DNA of 64,000 nucleotides from Azospirillum sp. TSH100 (GCF_004923295.1 NZ_CP039636.1:346001-410000); one strand, 5' to 3'. Counted from the first letter of the stretch, positions 26,149 through 36,682 are shown. Translations and numbers: made by a program. The notes: generated by a model not told the origin, from the letters alone.

Positions 26149-27258
26149 ATGGACGGCGGGATGATCGCGACGACAGAGACCCTGGTGCGCTTCACCGGGG
26201 TGCAGAAGACCTACGATGGCGAGCATCTCGTGGTGAAAAGCCTCGATCTCGACATCCGCAAGGGCGAATTCCTGACGCTGCTGGGGCCGTCGGGGTCGGG
26301 CAAGACCACCACGCTGATGATGCTGGCCGGGTTCGAGGTGCCGACCCATGGCGAAATCTTCATCGGCGACCGGCCGATCAAGAACACGCCGCCGCACAAG
26401 CGCGACATCGGCATGGTCTTCCAGAATTACGCCCTGTTCCCCCACCTGACGATCGAGGAAAACGTCGCCTTCCCGCTGTCGGTGCGCGGCGTTCCCAAGG
26501 CGGAGATCAAGGAGCGGGTCAGGGCCGCGCTCGACATGATCAAGCTCGGCAACCTCGCCAACCGCCGTCCCGGCCAGCTGTCCGGCGGCCAGCAGCAGCG
26601 CGTGGCGCTCGCCCGCGCCCTGGTCTTCAACCCGGCGCTGGTGCTGATGGACGAGCCGCTGGGGGCCCTGGACAAGCGCCTGCGCGAGCATATGCAGCTG
26701 GAGATCAAGCGCCTGCACGAGACGATGGGCCTGACGGTCGTCTACGTCACCCACGACCAGGGCGAGGCGCTGACGATGTCCGACCGCATCGCGGTCTTCA
26801 ACGACGGCATCGTCCAGCAGATCGACCGCCCGGATGCGCTGTACGAGCGGCCGGTGAACAGCTTCGTCGCCAACTTCATCGGCGAGAACAATGTTCTGAG
26901 CGGCGTTGTCGAAAATATCGAACAGGGCTGGGCGCGGGTCGCGCTGGATGCCGGCGGTTCGGTGGTGGCGCAGGCGGTGAACATCGGCGGCGCCGGCAAC
27001 CGCACCTCGCTGTCGCTCCGTCCCGAACGGGTGGCGATCGAAACCGGCGACAGCGGCGACAGCACGATGAACCGGCTGCCGGCCACGCTGACCGACCTGA
27101 TCTATCTCGGCGACCACACGCTGGCGGTGCTCAGCACGCCGGCCAACCCGGAATTCATGGTCAAGCTGCCGGCCGGCTCCTATGCCGGTCTGGCGCCGGG
27201 CCAGGACGTCTACATCGCTTTCCGCCCGGAGGACTGCCGGGCGCTCGATCCGGTCTGA
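26149..27258 (+). CDS. potA: Polyamine-type ABC transporter ATP-binding protein
   Basis: This 369-residue ATPase energises the importer encoded by the next three genes. The Walker A is GPSGSGKTT, the signature LSGGQQQRVALARAL, the Walker B VLMDEPLGALD and the switch histidine in VTHDQ. A C-terminal TOBE-like region (from about residue 270) ends with the SLRPERVAI and AFRPEDCRAL regions. I chose the ATG at 26149 (GGGAG seven bases before); 26161 is a close alternative and the 26047 start adds an unrelated stretch. The order potA-potD-potB-potC and the PotD-like binding protein point to putrescine/spermidine or a related amine such as GABA. Exact substrate is unproven. Confidence 0.9.
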   Translation: MDGGMIATTETLVRFTGVQKTYDGEHLVVKSLDLDIRKGEFLTLLGPSGSGKTTTLMMLAGFEVPTHGEIFIGDRPIKNTPPHKRDIGMVFQNYALFPHLTIEENVAFPLSVRGVPKAEIKERVRAALDMIKLGNLANRRPGQLSGGQQQRVALARALVFNPALVLMDEPLGALDKRLREHMQLEIKRLHETMGLTVVYVTHDQGEALTMSDRIAVFNDGIVQQIDRPDALYERPVNSFVANFIGENNVLSGVVENIEQGWARVALDAGGSVVAQAVNIGGAGNRTSLSLRPERVAIETGDSGDSTMNRLPATLTDLIYLGDHTLAVLSTPANPEFMVKLPAGSYAGLAPGQDVYIAFRPEDCRALDPV

Positions 27259-27324
27259 GGACGTGGTTCTCAGAACCAGGGTGCCTTCCAGCAACAACAA
27301 CCACGACGAATAAGGACGGGGATC

Positions 27325-28371
27325 ATGTCGAAGATTAAGGTGGCTCTCGGTTTCGCTGCGACCTTCACCGCCCTCACGGCCCTGTCATCGGCCGCCAGCG
27401 CCCGCGACCTCACCGTCGTGTCGTGGGGCGGCGCCTATCAGGACGTCCAGAAGAAGGTGTATTTCGAGCCGTTCAAGGCCACCGGCACGCCGATGAGCGA
27501 CGAATCCTGGGACGGCGGCGTCGGCGTCCTGCGCGCCAAGGTCCAGGGCGGCGCCTCCACCTGGGACGTCGTCCAGGTCGAGAGCGAGGAACTGGCACTG
27601 GGCTGCGACGAAGGCCTGTACGAGAAGCTGAACTACTCCAAGATCGGCGGCGAGGATGCTTATCTGCCGTCCACCGTCAACGCCTGCGGCGTCGGCGCCA
27701 TCGTCTATGACTTCGTGCTTGGCTACGACAAGGACAAGCTGAAGGACGCGCCGAAGGGCTGGGCCGATTTCTTCGACACCAAGAAGTATCCGGGCAAGCG
27801 CGGCCTGCGCCAGGGCGCCAAGACCACGCTGGAGATCGCGCTGATGGCCGACGGCGTGGCTCCGGCCGACGTCTACAAGGTTCTGGGCACCGAGGCCGGC
27901 GTCGACCGCGCCTTCAAGAAGCTCGACACCATCAAGAACGACATCGTCTGGTGGAAGGCCGGCGCCCAGCCGCCGCAGCTGCTGGCTTCGGGCGAAGTGG
28001 CGATGACCTCGGTCTACAACGGCCGCATCGACGCCGCCAACAAGAAGGAAAGCAAGAACTTCGGCATGGTGTGGAACGGCGCGCTGTTCACCATCGACAG
28101 CTGGGTCATCCTGAAGGGCAGCCCGAACCAGGACGCCGCCTACAAGTTCCTGAACTTCGTCGGCAAGCCGGAGAACCAGGCCAAGCTGTCCGAAGGCATT
28201 GCCTACGGCACGTCCAACAAGAAGGCGCCGTCGCTGCTGCCGAAGCCGGTCCTGGCCGATCTCCCGACCTCGCCGGACAACATGAAGAACGCGATCGAGA
28301 TCAACACCGACTTCTGGCTGGAGAACATCGATCGCCTGACCGAACGCTTCAACAAGTGGGCGGCCAAGTAA
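27325..28371 (+). CDS. potD: Polyamine-type ABC transporter periplasmic binding protein
   Basis: The 348-residue protein begins with a Sec signal peptide (MSKIKVALGFAATFTALTAL, cleavage likely after SAASA). The mature part starts RDLTVVSWGGAYQDVQKKVY, typical of PotD/SpuD-like binding proteins of the spermidine/putrescine family. Other landmarks are WDVVQVESEELALGC and GKRGLRQGAKTTLEIALMAD. It should capture the solute for PotABC. The gene lies 66 bases after potA. A 240-base gap containing an inverted pair of REP-like elements separates it from potB, which may let the binding protein be made in excess over the membrane subunits. Confidence 0.9.
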   Translation: MSKIKVALGFAATFTALTALSSAASARDLTVVSWGGAYQDVQKKVYFEPFKATGTPMSDESWDGGVGVLRAKVQGGASTWDVVQVESEELALGCDEGLYEKLNYSKIGGEDAYLPSTVNACGVGAIVYDFVLGYDKDKLKDAPKGWADFFDTKKYPGKRGLRQGAKTTLEIALMADGVAPADVYKVLGTEAGVDRAFKKLDTIKNDIVWWKAGAQPPQLLASGEVAMTSVYNGRIDAANKKESKNFGMVWNGALFTIDSWVILKGSPNQDAAYKFLNFVGKPENQAKLSEGIAYGTSNKKAPSLLPKPVLADLPTSPDNMKNAIEINTDFWLENIDRLTERFNKWAAK

Positions 28372-28396
28372 GCTTACCCAGCGACACCCCAGAAAA

Positions 28397-28564
28397 CCCC
28401 CTCTCCCCCCGGGAGAGGGTCGGGGTGAGGGGGATGCACTGCGGCACACATCGGGCCGATAAGCGCCTCCCCACTATACTTTCCGGCGGATCACTTTCCG
28501 CCCTTCGGTGACCGGACGCCTTGCGTCCCCCTCACCCTAACCCTCTCCCCGGGGGGGAGAGGGG
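28397..28564. repeat. Inverted pair of REP-like elements between potD and potB
   Basis: Unit 28397-28437 (CCCCCTCTCCCC, GGGAGAGGGTCGGGGTGAGG) faces unit 28524-28564 (GTCCCCCTCACCCTAACCC, then GGGGGGGAGAGGGG). About 86 bases lie between, with no ORF. Being inside the pot operon, the pair may stabilise the upstream potD message or reduce readthrough into potB. Confidence 0.75.
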
Positions 28565-28611
28565 ATAGTCCCGAATTTGAGGCTCAGCGTCTTCTCAACA
28601 GGACAATGCCG

Positions 28612-29862
28612 ATGACAGCCGCATTCGTTGCCGGCGCCGACGTGCCGTTGAAGCGTCGATTGAAACGGGCCGAGCGGGCCCGGCAGTTCCGTGCGCTGGG
28701 TCTGGTGCTGCCGCTGCTGGCCTTCCTGCTGTTCACCTTCGTCGTGCCGCTCGCCGGCATGATCTGGAAGTCGGCGGACGACTGGGAAGTGCCGCAGGTG
28801 ATGCCGCAGACCGTCGCGGCGCTGAAGCAGTGGAACGGCCAGGGTCTTCCCGACGAGGCCGCCTTCGCGGCGCTCGCCGCCGACATCCGCACCGCGCGCG
28901 AGGCCGGAACGCTGGCGGTCGCGGCCAAGCGGCTGAACTATATCATCAACGGCTACCGCACGACGCTGCTGTCGACCGGCCGCAAGCTGAAGGAGCAGCC
29001 CGCTCCCGGCACCGCGAAGGCGACGCTGATCGAGATCGCCCCGGCCTGGGGCGAGCGCGAGAGCTGGACGGCGATCAAGAGCGCCAGCGGTCCGGTCACC
29101 AGCTATTACCTGCTGGCCGCGGTCGACCTGACCCGCAACGCGGATGGCGCCATCGTGGCCGCTCCGCCGGATCAGGCGATCTACCGCGACGTCTTCATCC
29201 GCACCTTCACCATCGGTTTCGGCGTCACGGCGCTCTGCCTGATCCTCGGATTCCCGGTCGCCTATCTGCTGGCGAACCTGCCGACCGGCCGGTCGAACCT
29301 GCTGATGATCTTCGTGCTGCTGCCCTTCTGGACCTCGCTGCTGGTGCGCACCTGCGCCTGGATCGTGATTTTGCAGAGCGAGGGCATCGTCAACGGCTCG
29401 CTGCAATGGCTGGGCGTGATCGACGAACCGCTGCGGCTGATCTACAACCGCTTCGGCGTCTACATGGCGATGACCCATGTGCTGCTGCCCTTCATGATCC
29501 TGCCGCTCTACAGCGTCATGCGCGGCATCTCGCCGGCCTACATGCGGGCCGCCGCCTCGCTGGGCGCGCCGCCGACGACCGCCTTCCTGCGCATCTACCT
29601 GCCGCAGACCATTCCGGGCATCGGCGCCGGCTGCCTGCTCGTCTTCATCCTGGCCATCGGCTACTACATCACGCCGGCGCTGGTCGGTGGAGCGGCCGAC
29701 CAGATGATTTCGTCCTTCATCGCCTTCTACACGACGGAAACGGTCAACTGGGGCCTCGCCTCGGCGCTGGGAGCGGTTCTGCTGCTCTCCACGGTGGTGC
29801 TGGCGGTGGTCTACGGCAAGCTGGCGCTCGGCCGCCAGACGACGGGAGGTCTGAAGAATTGA
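28612..29862 (+). CDS. potB: Polyamine-type ABC transporter permease
   Basis: This 416-residue inner-membrane subunit has a hydrophobic helix near residues 28-50, then an extended periplasmic insert (about 55-195), then the permease core with five further helices. The EAA-type loop that contacts the ATPase is visible in YMRAAASLGAPPTTAFLRIYLPQ-like sequence. The insert makes it longer than PotB of E. coli (about 275-285 residues) but similar to the long permeases of the SpuG/PotH-like alphaproteobacterial group. I chose the second ATG (28612) because AGGA is eight bases before it. The potC TTG start overlaps its TGA. Confidence 0.9.
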   Translation: MTAAFVAGADVPLKRRLKRAERARQFRALGLVLPLLAFLLFTFVVPLAGMIWKSADDWEVPQVMPQTVAALKQWNGQGLPDEAAFAALAADIRTAREAGTLAVAAKRLNYIINGYRTTLLSTGRKLKEQPAPGTAKATLIEIAPAWGERESWTAIKSASGPVTSYYLLAAVDLTRNADGAIVAAPPDQAIYRDVFIRTFTIGFGVTALCLILGFPVAYLLANLPTGRSNLLMIFVLLPFWTSLLVRTCAWIVILQSEGIVNGSLQWLGVIDEPLRLIYNRFGVYMAMTHVLLPFMILPLYSVMRGISPAYMRAAASLGAPPTTAFLRIYLPQTIPGIGAGCLLVFILAIGYYITPALVGGAADQMISSFIAFYTTETVNWGLASALGAVLLLSTVVLAVVYGKLALGRQTTGGLKN

Positions 29863-30689
29863 GCGCGAACCACTCTCCCCAGACCGCCAGCCAGCGCATC
29901 GCCTGGATCACGACGGTGGTCGCCGCCACGCTGGTGTTCATCTTCCTGATGGCGCCGATCCTGGCGATCGTGCCGCTCTCCTTCAGCTCCAGCACCTACC
30001 TGACCTATCCGCTGCCCGGCCTGTCGCTGCGCTGGTACGAGGATTTCCTCGGCTCGGCCCGCTGGATGAACGCGCTGAAGAACAGCGTCATCATCGGCGT
30101 GGCGTCCTCCATGCTGTCGATGGCGCTGGGCACGCTGGCCTCGCTGGGGCTGGCCCAGTGGAAGAGCAAGTGGAAGCCGCTGGTGTTGGCCATCGTGCTG
30201 TCGCCGATGGTGGTGCCGGTCGTCATCACCGCGGTCGGCGTCTATTTCTTCTTCGCGCCGCTGGGGCTGACCGGCAACTATCTCGGCCTGATCCTGGTCC
30301 ACACCGCGCTGGCGACGCCCTTCGTCGTCATCACCGTGTCGGCCACCCTGCAGAGCTTCGACATGACGCTGGCGCGGGCCGCCGCCTCGCTGGGGGCGCC
30401 GCCGCTGCTGACCTTCCGCAAGGTGATCCTGCCGCTGATCCTGCCGGGTCTGGCGTCTGGTGCCCTGTTCGCCTTCGCCACCAGCTTCGACGAGGTGGTG
30501 ACGGTGCTGTTCCTCGCCGGACCCGAGCAGCGCACCCTGCCCAGAGAGATGTTCAGCGGCATCCGTGAGAACATCAGCCCGACCATCACCGCGGTGGCGG
30601 TGGTGCTGACGGTGATCTCGGTCTGCATGCTGTCGACGCTGGAAATCCTGCGCCGGCGCAACGAGCGGCTGAAGGGGAACGCGGAGTAG
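29859..30689 (+). CDS. potC: Polyamine-type ABC transporter permease (TTG start)
   Basis: The 276-residue permease has about six membrane helices and the EAA-type loop (LARAAASLGAPPLLTFRKVI). The start is TTG at 29859, with GGAGGT eight bases upstream; its last two bases form the first two of the potB TGA stop (TTGA), giving tight translational coupling. No ATG or GTG in frame lies near the conserved N-terminus. It completes the potA-potD-potB-potC importer and converges on the cupin/XRE regulator gene. Confidence 0.9.
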   Translation: MSANHSPQTASQRIAWITTVVAATLVFIFLMAPILAIVPLSFSSSTYLTYPLPGLSLRWYEDFLGSARWMNALKNSVIIGVASSMLSMALGTLASLGLAQWKSKWKPLVLAIVLSPMVVPVVITAVGVYFFFAPLGLTGNYLGLILVHTALATPFVVITVSATLQSFDMTLARAAASLGAPPLLTFRKVILPLILPGLASGALFAFATSFDEVVTVLFLAGPEQRTLPREMFSGIRENISPTITAVAVVLTVISVCMLSTLEILRRRNERLKGNAE

Positions 30690-30734
30690 GGGAGTGGTCG
30701 ACGGGGAGGGGCTGACGCTCCTCCCCGACGCCGC

Positions 30735-31301
30735 TCACAGATAGGGCGGCGTGCAGGCGCTGATGAGTTCGCACTCCTCTTCGCCGATGTTGCGGAAGCG
30801 GTGACTGACGCGGCTGTCGAAGAAATAGGCATCCCCGGGGCCGAGCAGTTGCTTGCGATCCCCCACCGTCAGTTCGATCTGGCCCTTGATGACGATGCCG
30901 CCCTCCTCGCCCTCGTGCTGGAGCATGGTGCGGCCGGTGTCGGCGCCGGGGGCGTAGCGTTCGTGGAGGATTTGCAGGTTGCGGCTGCGCAGGTCGCCGA
31001 CCTGACGGAAGGAAATCTGGCCGACGGTGCCCTTCAGCTCGCCGGCCAGTTCGATCAGCTCGCCGCCCTTGAAGAAGATCTGCTCGGGCGGCGGCAAATC
31101 GTCGGAGGAGAAGAATTCGGCCAAGGTCATCGGGATGCCCTGAAGCACCTTGCGCAGCGACGACACGGACGGGCTGCTGCGGTTCTGCTCGATCAGGGAG
31201 ATCGTGCCGTTGGTCACTCCGGCTCGCTGGGCGAGCGCCCGCTGGGACAGCCCGTGCTGTTCGCGGATCTGCTTCAACCTGGCGCCGACATCGAATTCCA
31301 T
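30735..31301 (-). CDS. XRE-family regulator with C-terminal cupin domain (PuuR-like)
   Basis: The 188-residue regulator has an N-terminal helix-turn-helix (about 5-60: RLKQIREQHGLSQRALAQRA, GVTNGTISLIEQNRSSPSVS) and a cupin domain (about 110-185: HEGEEGGIVIKGQIELTVGD, GPGDAYFFDSRVSHRF). This architecture is that of PuuR, repressor of putrescine utilisation, and its relatives. It sits between the pot genes (convergent) and gabD (divergent), and matching palindromes lie before both, so it probably represses both. The ATG at 31301 has AGGAG seven bases before it; an earlier in-frame start (31343) was rejected. The inducer could be putrescine, GABA or a derivative. Confidence 0.87.
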   Translation of the reverse strand: MEFDVGARLKQIREQHGLSQRALAQRAGVTNGTISLIEQNRSSPSVSSLRKVLQGIPMTLAEFFSSDDLPPPEQIFFKGGELIELAGELKGTVGQISFRQVGDLRSRNLQILHERYAPGADTGRTMLQHEGEEGGIVIKGQIELTVGDRKQLLGPGDAYFFDSRVSHRFRNIGEEECELISACTPPYL

Positions 31302-31375
31302 CACCGGACTCCTGCTCCTCACCTGATCTAGGCAATAGCCCATTCGCGCAACCCCGTCATTAGAATATGAACAGC

Positions 31376-31404
31376 TAAACAGGGGTTGTTTAATTTATTA
31401 AACA
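31376..31404. promoter_or_regulatory. Operator cluster upstream of gabD and the regulator
   Basis: TGTTTAAT-TT-ATTAAACA (31387-31404) is a perfect palindrome with eight-base arms. An additional half-site TAAACA lies at 31376-31381, inverted with respect to the TGTTTA. The A/T-rich cluster is in the divergent gap between the cupin/XRE regulator and gabD. It is the natural binding site for that regulator and has a weaker counterpart before potA. Confidence 0.7.
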
Positions 31405-31520
31405 TGGTAGGCTTCTGTCCAAGGTCCAGGCCCCCGCGCAGGAAACCCTTGAATGCCAAGGATGTTTTCGCCGGGCGCGGCCGGCCGGTTCCACATTCCT
31501 TCATCCAGGGCGGATCGAAC

Positions 31521-32981
<1,461 letters not shown>

Positions 32982-33006
32982 CCGAAAAGTCAAAGGAAAT
33001 CAGACC

Positions 33007-34296
33007 ATGACCACCAACCAGTCCTTCGTCGCCCGTCGCGAGGCAGCCGTCTCCCGCGGCATTTCCGCCGGCATGCCCTTCTACATCGACCGTGCCGAGA
33101 ATGCCGAGATGTGGGACGTCGAGGGCAAGCGTTTCATCGACTTCGCCGGCGGCATCGCCGTGCTGAACACCGGCCATCGCCACCCGAAGGTGATGGAGGC
33201 GGTGAAGGCCCAGCTCGACCGCTTCACCCACACCTGCGCGATGGTCACGCCCTATGACAGCTTCGTCGAGCTGGCGGAGAAGCTGAACGCGCTGGTCCCC
33301 GGCCCGACCCCGAAGAAGACCGCCTTCTTCACCACCGGCGCCGAGGCGGTCGAGAACGCCGTGAAGGTCGCCCGTGCCGCCACCGGCCGTCCGGGCGTGG
33401 TCGCCTTCTCCGGCGGCTTCCACGGCCGCACGCTGCTGACCATGGGCCTGACCGGCAAGGTCGTGCCCTACAAGGTCGGCTTCGGTCCCTTCCCGGCCGA
33501 GATCTTCCATGTGCCGTTCCCCAACGCCTATCGCGGCATCAGCGAGGCGGAGAGCCTGAAGGCGCTGGACACCCTGTTCAAGTCCGACGTCGATCCGGCC
33601 CGCGTCGCCGCGATCATCATCGAGCCGGTGCAGGGCGAGGGCGGCTTCAACATCGCCAGCCCGTCCTTCCTCCAGTCGCTGCGCGCGGTCTGCGACAAGC
33701 ACGGCATCGTCATGATCGTCGACGAGATCCAGACCGGCTTCGCCCGCACCGGCAAGATGTTCGCCGTCGAGCATGCCGGGATCGAGCCGGACCTCGTCAC
33801 CATGGCGAAGAGCCTGGCCGGCGGCTTCCCGCTGTCGGCGCTGACCGGCAAGGCGGCGCTGATGGATGCCCCGATCCCCGGCGGCCTGGGCGGCACCTAT
33901 GCCGGCAGCCCGTTGGCGACCACCGCGGCGCTGGCCGTCATCAACGTCATCGAGGAGGAGAAGCTGGTCGAGCGCAGCGAGCAGCTGGGCGAGCGCATCG
34001 CCGGCCGCTTCCGCGCCATGGCCCAGCGCAACAGCCTGTCGGTGATCGGTGACGTCCGCAACCTGGGCGCCATGGTCGCGATGGAGCTGGTGACCGACCG
34101 CGAGACCAAGGAGCCGGCGGCCGACCTGACCAAGGCGCTGGTCGCCAAGGCGGCGGAAAAGGGCCTGATCCTGCTGTCCTGCGGCACCTACGCCAACGTC
34201 ATCCGCATCCTGGTCCCGCTGACCGCCTCGGACGCCCTGGTCGACGAAGGCCTGGACATCATCGAGCGGTCCCTGGAAGAACTGGTGTCGGCGTAA
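33007..34296 (+). CDS. gabT: 4-aminobutyrate aminotransferase
   Basis: The 429-residue class III PLP enzyme transfers the amino group of GABA to 2-oxoglutarate, giving succinate semialdehyde for GabD. The PLP lysine is K268 in TMAKSLAGGFP, the same number as in E. coli GabT. Cofactor-binding landmarks are FFTTGAEAVENAVK and IVDEIQTGFARTGKM. AAAGGAAA precedes the ATG. Length is normal. With gabD it converts GABA (from putrescine or imported) to succinate. Confidence 0.93.
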   Translation: MTTNQSFVARREAAVSRGISAGMPFYIDRAENAEMWDVEGKRFIDFAGGIAVLNTGHRHPKVMEAVKAQLDRFTHTCAMVTPYDSFVELAEKLNALVPGPTPKKTAFFTTGAEAVENAVKVARAATGRPGVVAFSGGFHGRTLLTMGLTGKVVPYKVGFGPFPAEIFHVPFPNAYRGISEAESLKALDTLFKSDVDPARVAAIIIEPVQGEGGFNIASPSFLQSLRAVCDKHGIVMIVDEIQTGFARTGKMFAVEHAGIEPDLVTMAKSLAGGFPLSALTGKAALMDAPIPGGLGGTYAGSPLATTAALAVINVIEEEKLVERSEQLGERIAGRFRAMAQRNSLSVIGDVRNLGAMVAMELVTDRETKEPAADLTKALVAKAAEKGLILLSCGTYANVIRILVPLTASDALVDEGLDIIERSLEELVSA

Positions 34297-34322
34297 TAGG
34301 CTCCCTCTCTCCCGCCCTGTAT

Positions 34323-34369
34323 ACCCTCTCCCCCTCCCGGGGAGAGGGGACTTAAGGGTGGGGGAGAGG
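34323..34369. repeat. REP-like element after gabT
   Basis: CCCTCTCCCC...GGGGAGAGGGG followed by GGGTGGGGGAGAGG, a variant of the dispersed unit, in the 96-base gap between gabT and the CoA-transferase gene. Confidence 0.6.
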
Positions 34370-34392
34370 CAATAACTCAGGAGGAAGACACC

Positions 34393-35595
34393 TTGGCCGG
34401 ACCCTTGTCGCACATCCGGGTGCTGGAGCTGTCGCGCGTGCTGGCCGGGCCGTGGTCGGCGCAGACGCTGGCCGATCTCGGCGCCGACGTGATCAAGGTG
34501 GAACGGCCGGGCGCCGGCGACGACACCCGCGCCTGGGGTCCGCCCTGGGCCGGCGACCAGTCCGCCTATTTCCTCTCGACCAACCGCGGCAAGCGGTCGA
34601 TCACCATCGACTTCGAGCGGCCGGAGGGGCAGGAGCTTGTCCGCAGGCTCGCCGCCCAGGCCGACGTCGTCATCGAGAATTTCAAGGTCGGCGGGCTGGT
34701 CAAATACGGCCTCGACTATGACAGCCTGAAGGCGGTCAACCCGCGCCTCGTCTATTGCTCGATCACCGGCTTCGGCCAGACCGGCCCCTACCGCAACCGC
34801 GCCGGCTACGACTTCATGATCCAGGGTATGGGCGGGCTGATGAGCATCACCGGCCAGCCCGATGGCGAGCCGGGCGGCGGTCCGGTCAAGGTCGGCGTCG
34901 CGGTGACCGACATCTTCACCGGCCTCTACGCCACCATCGGCATCATGGGCGCGCTCGCCCACCGCGACCGCACCGGCGAGGGGCAGCAGGTCGATCTGGC
35001 CCTGCTCGACGTGCAGGTGGCGGTGCTGGCCAATCAGGCGATGAACTGCCTTGTCGGCGGCAAGGCGCCGCAGCGGCTCGGCAACGCCCACCCGAACATC
35101 GTGCCCTATCAGGCCTTCGCCACCCGCGACGGCCACATCATCCTGGCCGTCGGCAATGACGGCCAGTTCGCCAAGTTCTGCACGGTCGCTGGCCGCCCCG
35201 AACTGGCGAAGGACGAGCGTTACGCCACCAACCCGGCCCGCGTCGCCAACCGCAAGGAACTGGTCGCCCTGCTGGAGGAGCTGATCCGCACCCGCGACAG
35301 CCATGACTGGCTGAGTGCCTTGGAGCAGGTCGGCGTGCCCTGCGGTCCGATCAACGATCTGGCGGCGGTCTTCGAGGATCCGCAGGTCAAGGCCCGCAAC
35401 ATCCACCAGGATCTGCCGCACCCGACCCAGGGCAGCGTGCCGACGGTGGCAAGCCCGATCCGCTACAGCGGCACCCCGCTGGTCCACGACACCGCTCCGC
35501 CGACGCTGGGACAGCACACCGACACGGTGCTGGCGGACTATTTGGGGCTGGGCGAGGCTGACATCGCGGCCCTGCGCGAGAAGGGCGTGATCTGA
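34393..35595 (+). CDS. Class III (CaiB/BaiF) CoA-transferase
   Basis: The 400-residue enzyme moves CoA between carboxylic acids. Family landmarks are RVLELSRVLAGPWSAQTLAD, STNRGKRSITIDF and the active-site region FGQTGPYRNRAGYDF, where D140 is the probable acyl-anhydride-forming aspartate. The start is TTG with AGGAGG eight bases upstream; no alternative ATG fits the conserved N-terminus. It follows gabD-gabT, so its acid may come from amine or dicarboxylate catabolism (for example succinate or glutarate CoA exchange), but the substrate is not readable. A hairpin follows and separates it from the convergent alcohol dehydrogenase. Confidence 0.88.
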   Translation: MAGPLSHIRVLELSRVLAGPWSAQTLADLGADVIKVERPGAGDDTRAWGPPWAGDQSAYFLSTNRGKRSITIDFERPEGQELVRRLAAQADVVIENFKVGGLVKYGLDYDSLKAVNPRLVYCSITGFGQTGPYRNRAGYDFMIQGMGGLMSITGQPDGEPGGGPVKVGVAVTDIFTGLYATIGIMGALAHRDRTGEGQQVDLALLDVQVAVLANQAMNCLVGGKAPQRLGNAHPNIVPYQAFATRDGHIILAVGNDGQFAKFCTVAGRPELAKDERYATNPARVANRKELVALLEELIRTRDSHDWLSALEQVGVPCGPINDLAAVFEDPQVKARNIHQDLPHPTQGSVPTVASPIRYSGTPLVHDTAPPTLGQHTDTVLADYLGLGEADIAALREKGVI

Positions 35596-35608
35596 GGGCA
35601 GGGATGGG

Positions 35609-35636
35609 AAGCCGGAAAGCACTGACTCTCCGGCTT
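35609..35636. terminator. Bidirectional hairpin between convergent genes
   Basis: AAGCCGGA and TCCGGCTT form a perfect eight-base stem with a 12-base loop between the CoA-transferase and alcohol dehydrogenase stops. The A and T ends make it usable in both directions, but the U-tract is minimal. Confidence 0.55.
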
Positions 35637-35641
35637 GCCAT

Positions 35642-36682
35642 TCAGAACTCGGTCACCACGGTGACCCCGGTGCCCTCGAACCGGTCCATGGTCACCAGCG
35701 CGTCGATCGACTGCTCCAGCGTGATCGTCCTGCCGATCAGCTTCTCCGGCGACAGCTTCCCGGACCGGATCATCTCCATCATCGCGTCGTAGCGATGCGC
35801 CTGCATGCCGTGGCTGCCCAGGATCTCAAGCTCCTTTGCGATCACCCGGTCCATCGGAATGGCGGGCGTGCTGTTCTCGGCCAGCATCAGGCCGACTTGC
35901 ACATGCTTGCCCCGCTTGCGCAGATTGCCGATCGAATTGAAGCAGGTGGTGGGATGGCCCAGCGCGTCGAGCGAGACATGGGCGCCGCCGCGCGTGATCT
36001 CGATGACCGCTTCGGCGACCTGTCCGACCTCCGTCGCGTTCACGGTCGCGACGGCGCCGAGCGCGCGGGCCAGGGCGAGCTTGTCTTCCGCGATGTCGAC
36101 GGCGACGACATTGGCGCCCACGGCATTGGCGATCATGATCGCCGACAATCCGACGCCGCCGCAGCCATGGACGGCCACCCACTGGCCGGCTGACGTCTTG
36201 CCCTGGTCGACCACGGCGCGGAACGAGGTCACGAAGCGGCAGCCGAGGCTGGCGGCGGTGGTGAAGTCCATCGACTCCGGCAACCGCACCAGATTGATGT
36301 CCGCCTGATGCAGGCCGACATATTGGGCGAAGGACCCCCAATGGGTGAAGCCGGGCTGGAACTGCCGGTCGCAGACCTGATGATTGCCGGAATGGCATTC
36401 GGGACAGGCGCCGCAGCCGCCGACGAACGGGACCGTCACCCGGTCGCCGACCGTCCATTTCGTCACGTCCCTGCCGACCGCCTCGACGATGCCGGCCAGC
36501 TCATGGCCGGGAACGTGCGGAAGCCGGATGTCGGTGTCATGGCCGACCCAGCCATGCCAGTCGCTGCGGCAGACCCCCGTCGCCATCACCCTGACGACGA
36601 CCCCATGCGGCTCGGGCGTCGGGTCGGGCACGGTCATGATTTGGGGCGGAGCGGAAAACGCCTCGTAGACCACCGCTTTCAT
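35642..36682 (-). CDS. Zinc-dependent alcohol dehydrogenase (MDR family)
   Basis: The 346-residue enzyme has the catalytic zinc ligands C38 (GVCRSDWHG) and H60-E61 (PGHE), and the structural zinc cysteines C90, C93, C96 and C104. The NAD(P)-binding GCGGVGLSAIMIAN follows. Length is typical of tetrameric bacterial medium-chain dehydrogenases. It would interconvert an alcohol and aldehyde or ketone. It diverges from an Lrp/AsnC regulator 136 bases away, which probably controls it. The substrate is not predicted. Confidence 0.9.
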   Translation of the reverse strand: MKAVVYEAFSAPPQIMTVPDPTPEPHGVVVRVMATGVCRSDWHGWVGHDTDIRLPHVPGHELAGIVEAVGRDVTKWTVGDRVTVPFVGGCGACPECHSGNHQVCDRQFQPGFTHWGSFAQYVGLHQADINLVRLPESMDFTTAASLGCRFVTSFRAVVDQGKTSAGQWVAVHGCGGVGLSAIMIANAVGANVVAVDIAEDKLALARALGAVATVNATEVGQVAEAVIEITRGGAHVSLDALGHPTTCFNSIGNLRKRGKHVQVGLMLAENSTPAIPMDRVIAKELEILGSHGMQAHRYDAMMEMIRSGKLSPEKLIGRTITLEQSIDALVTMDRFEGTGVTVVTEF

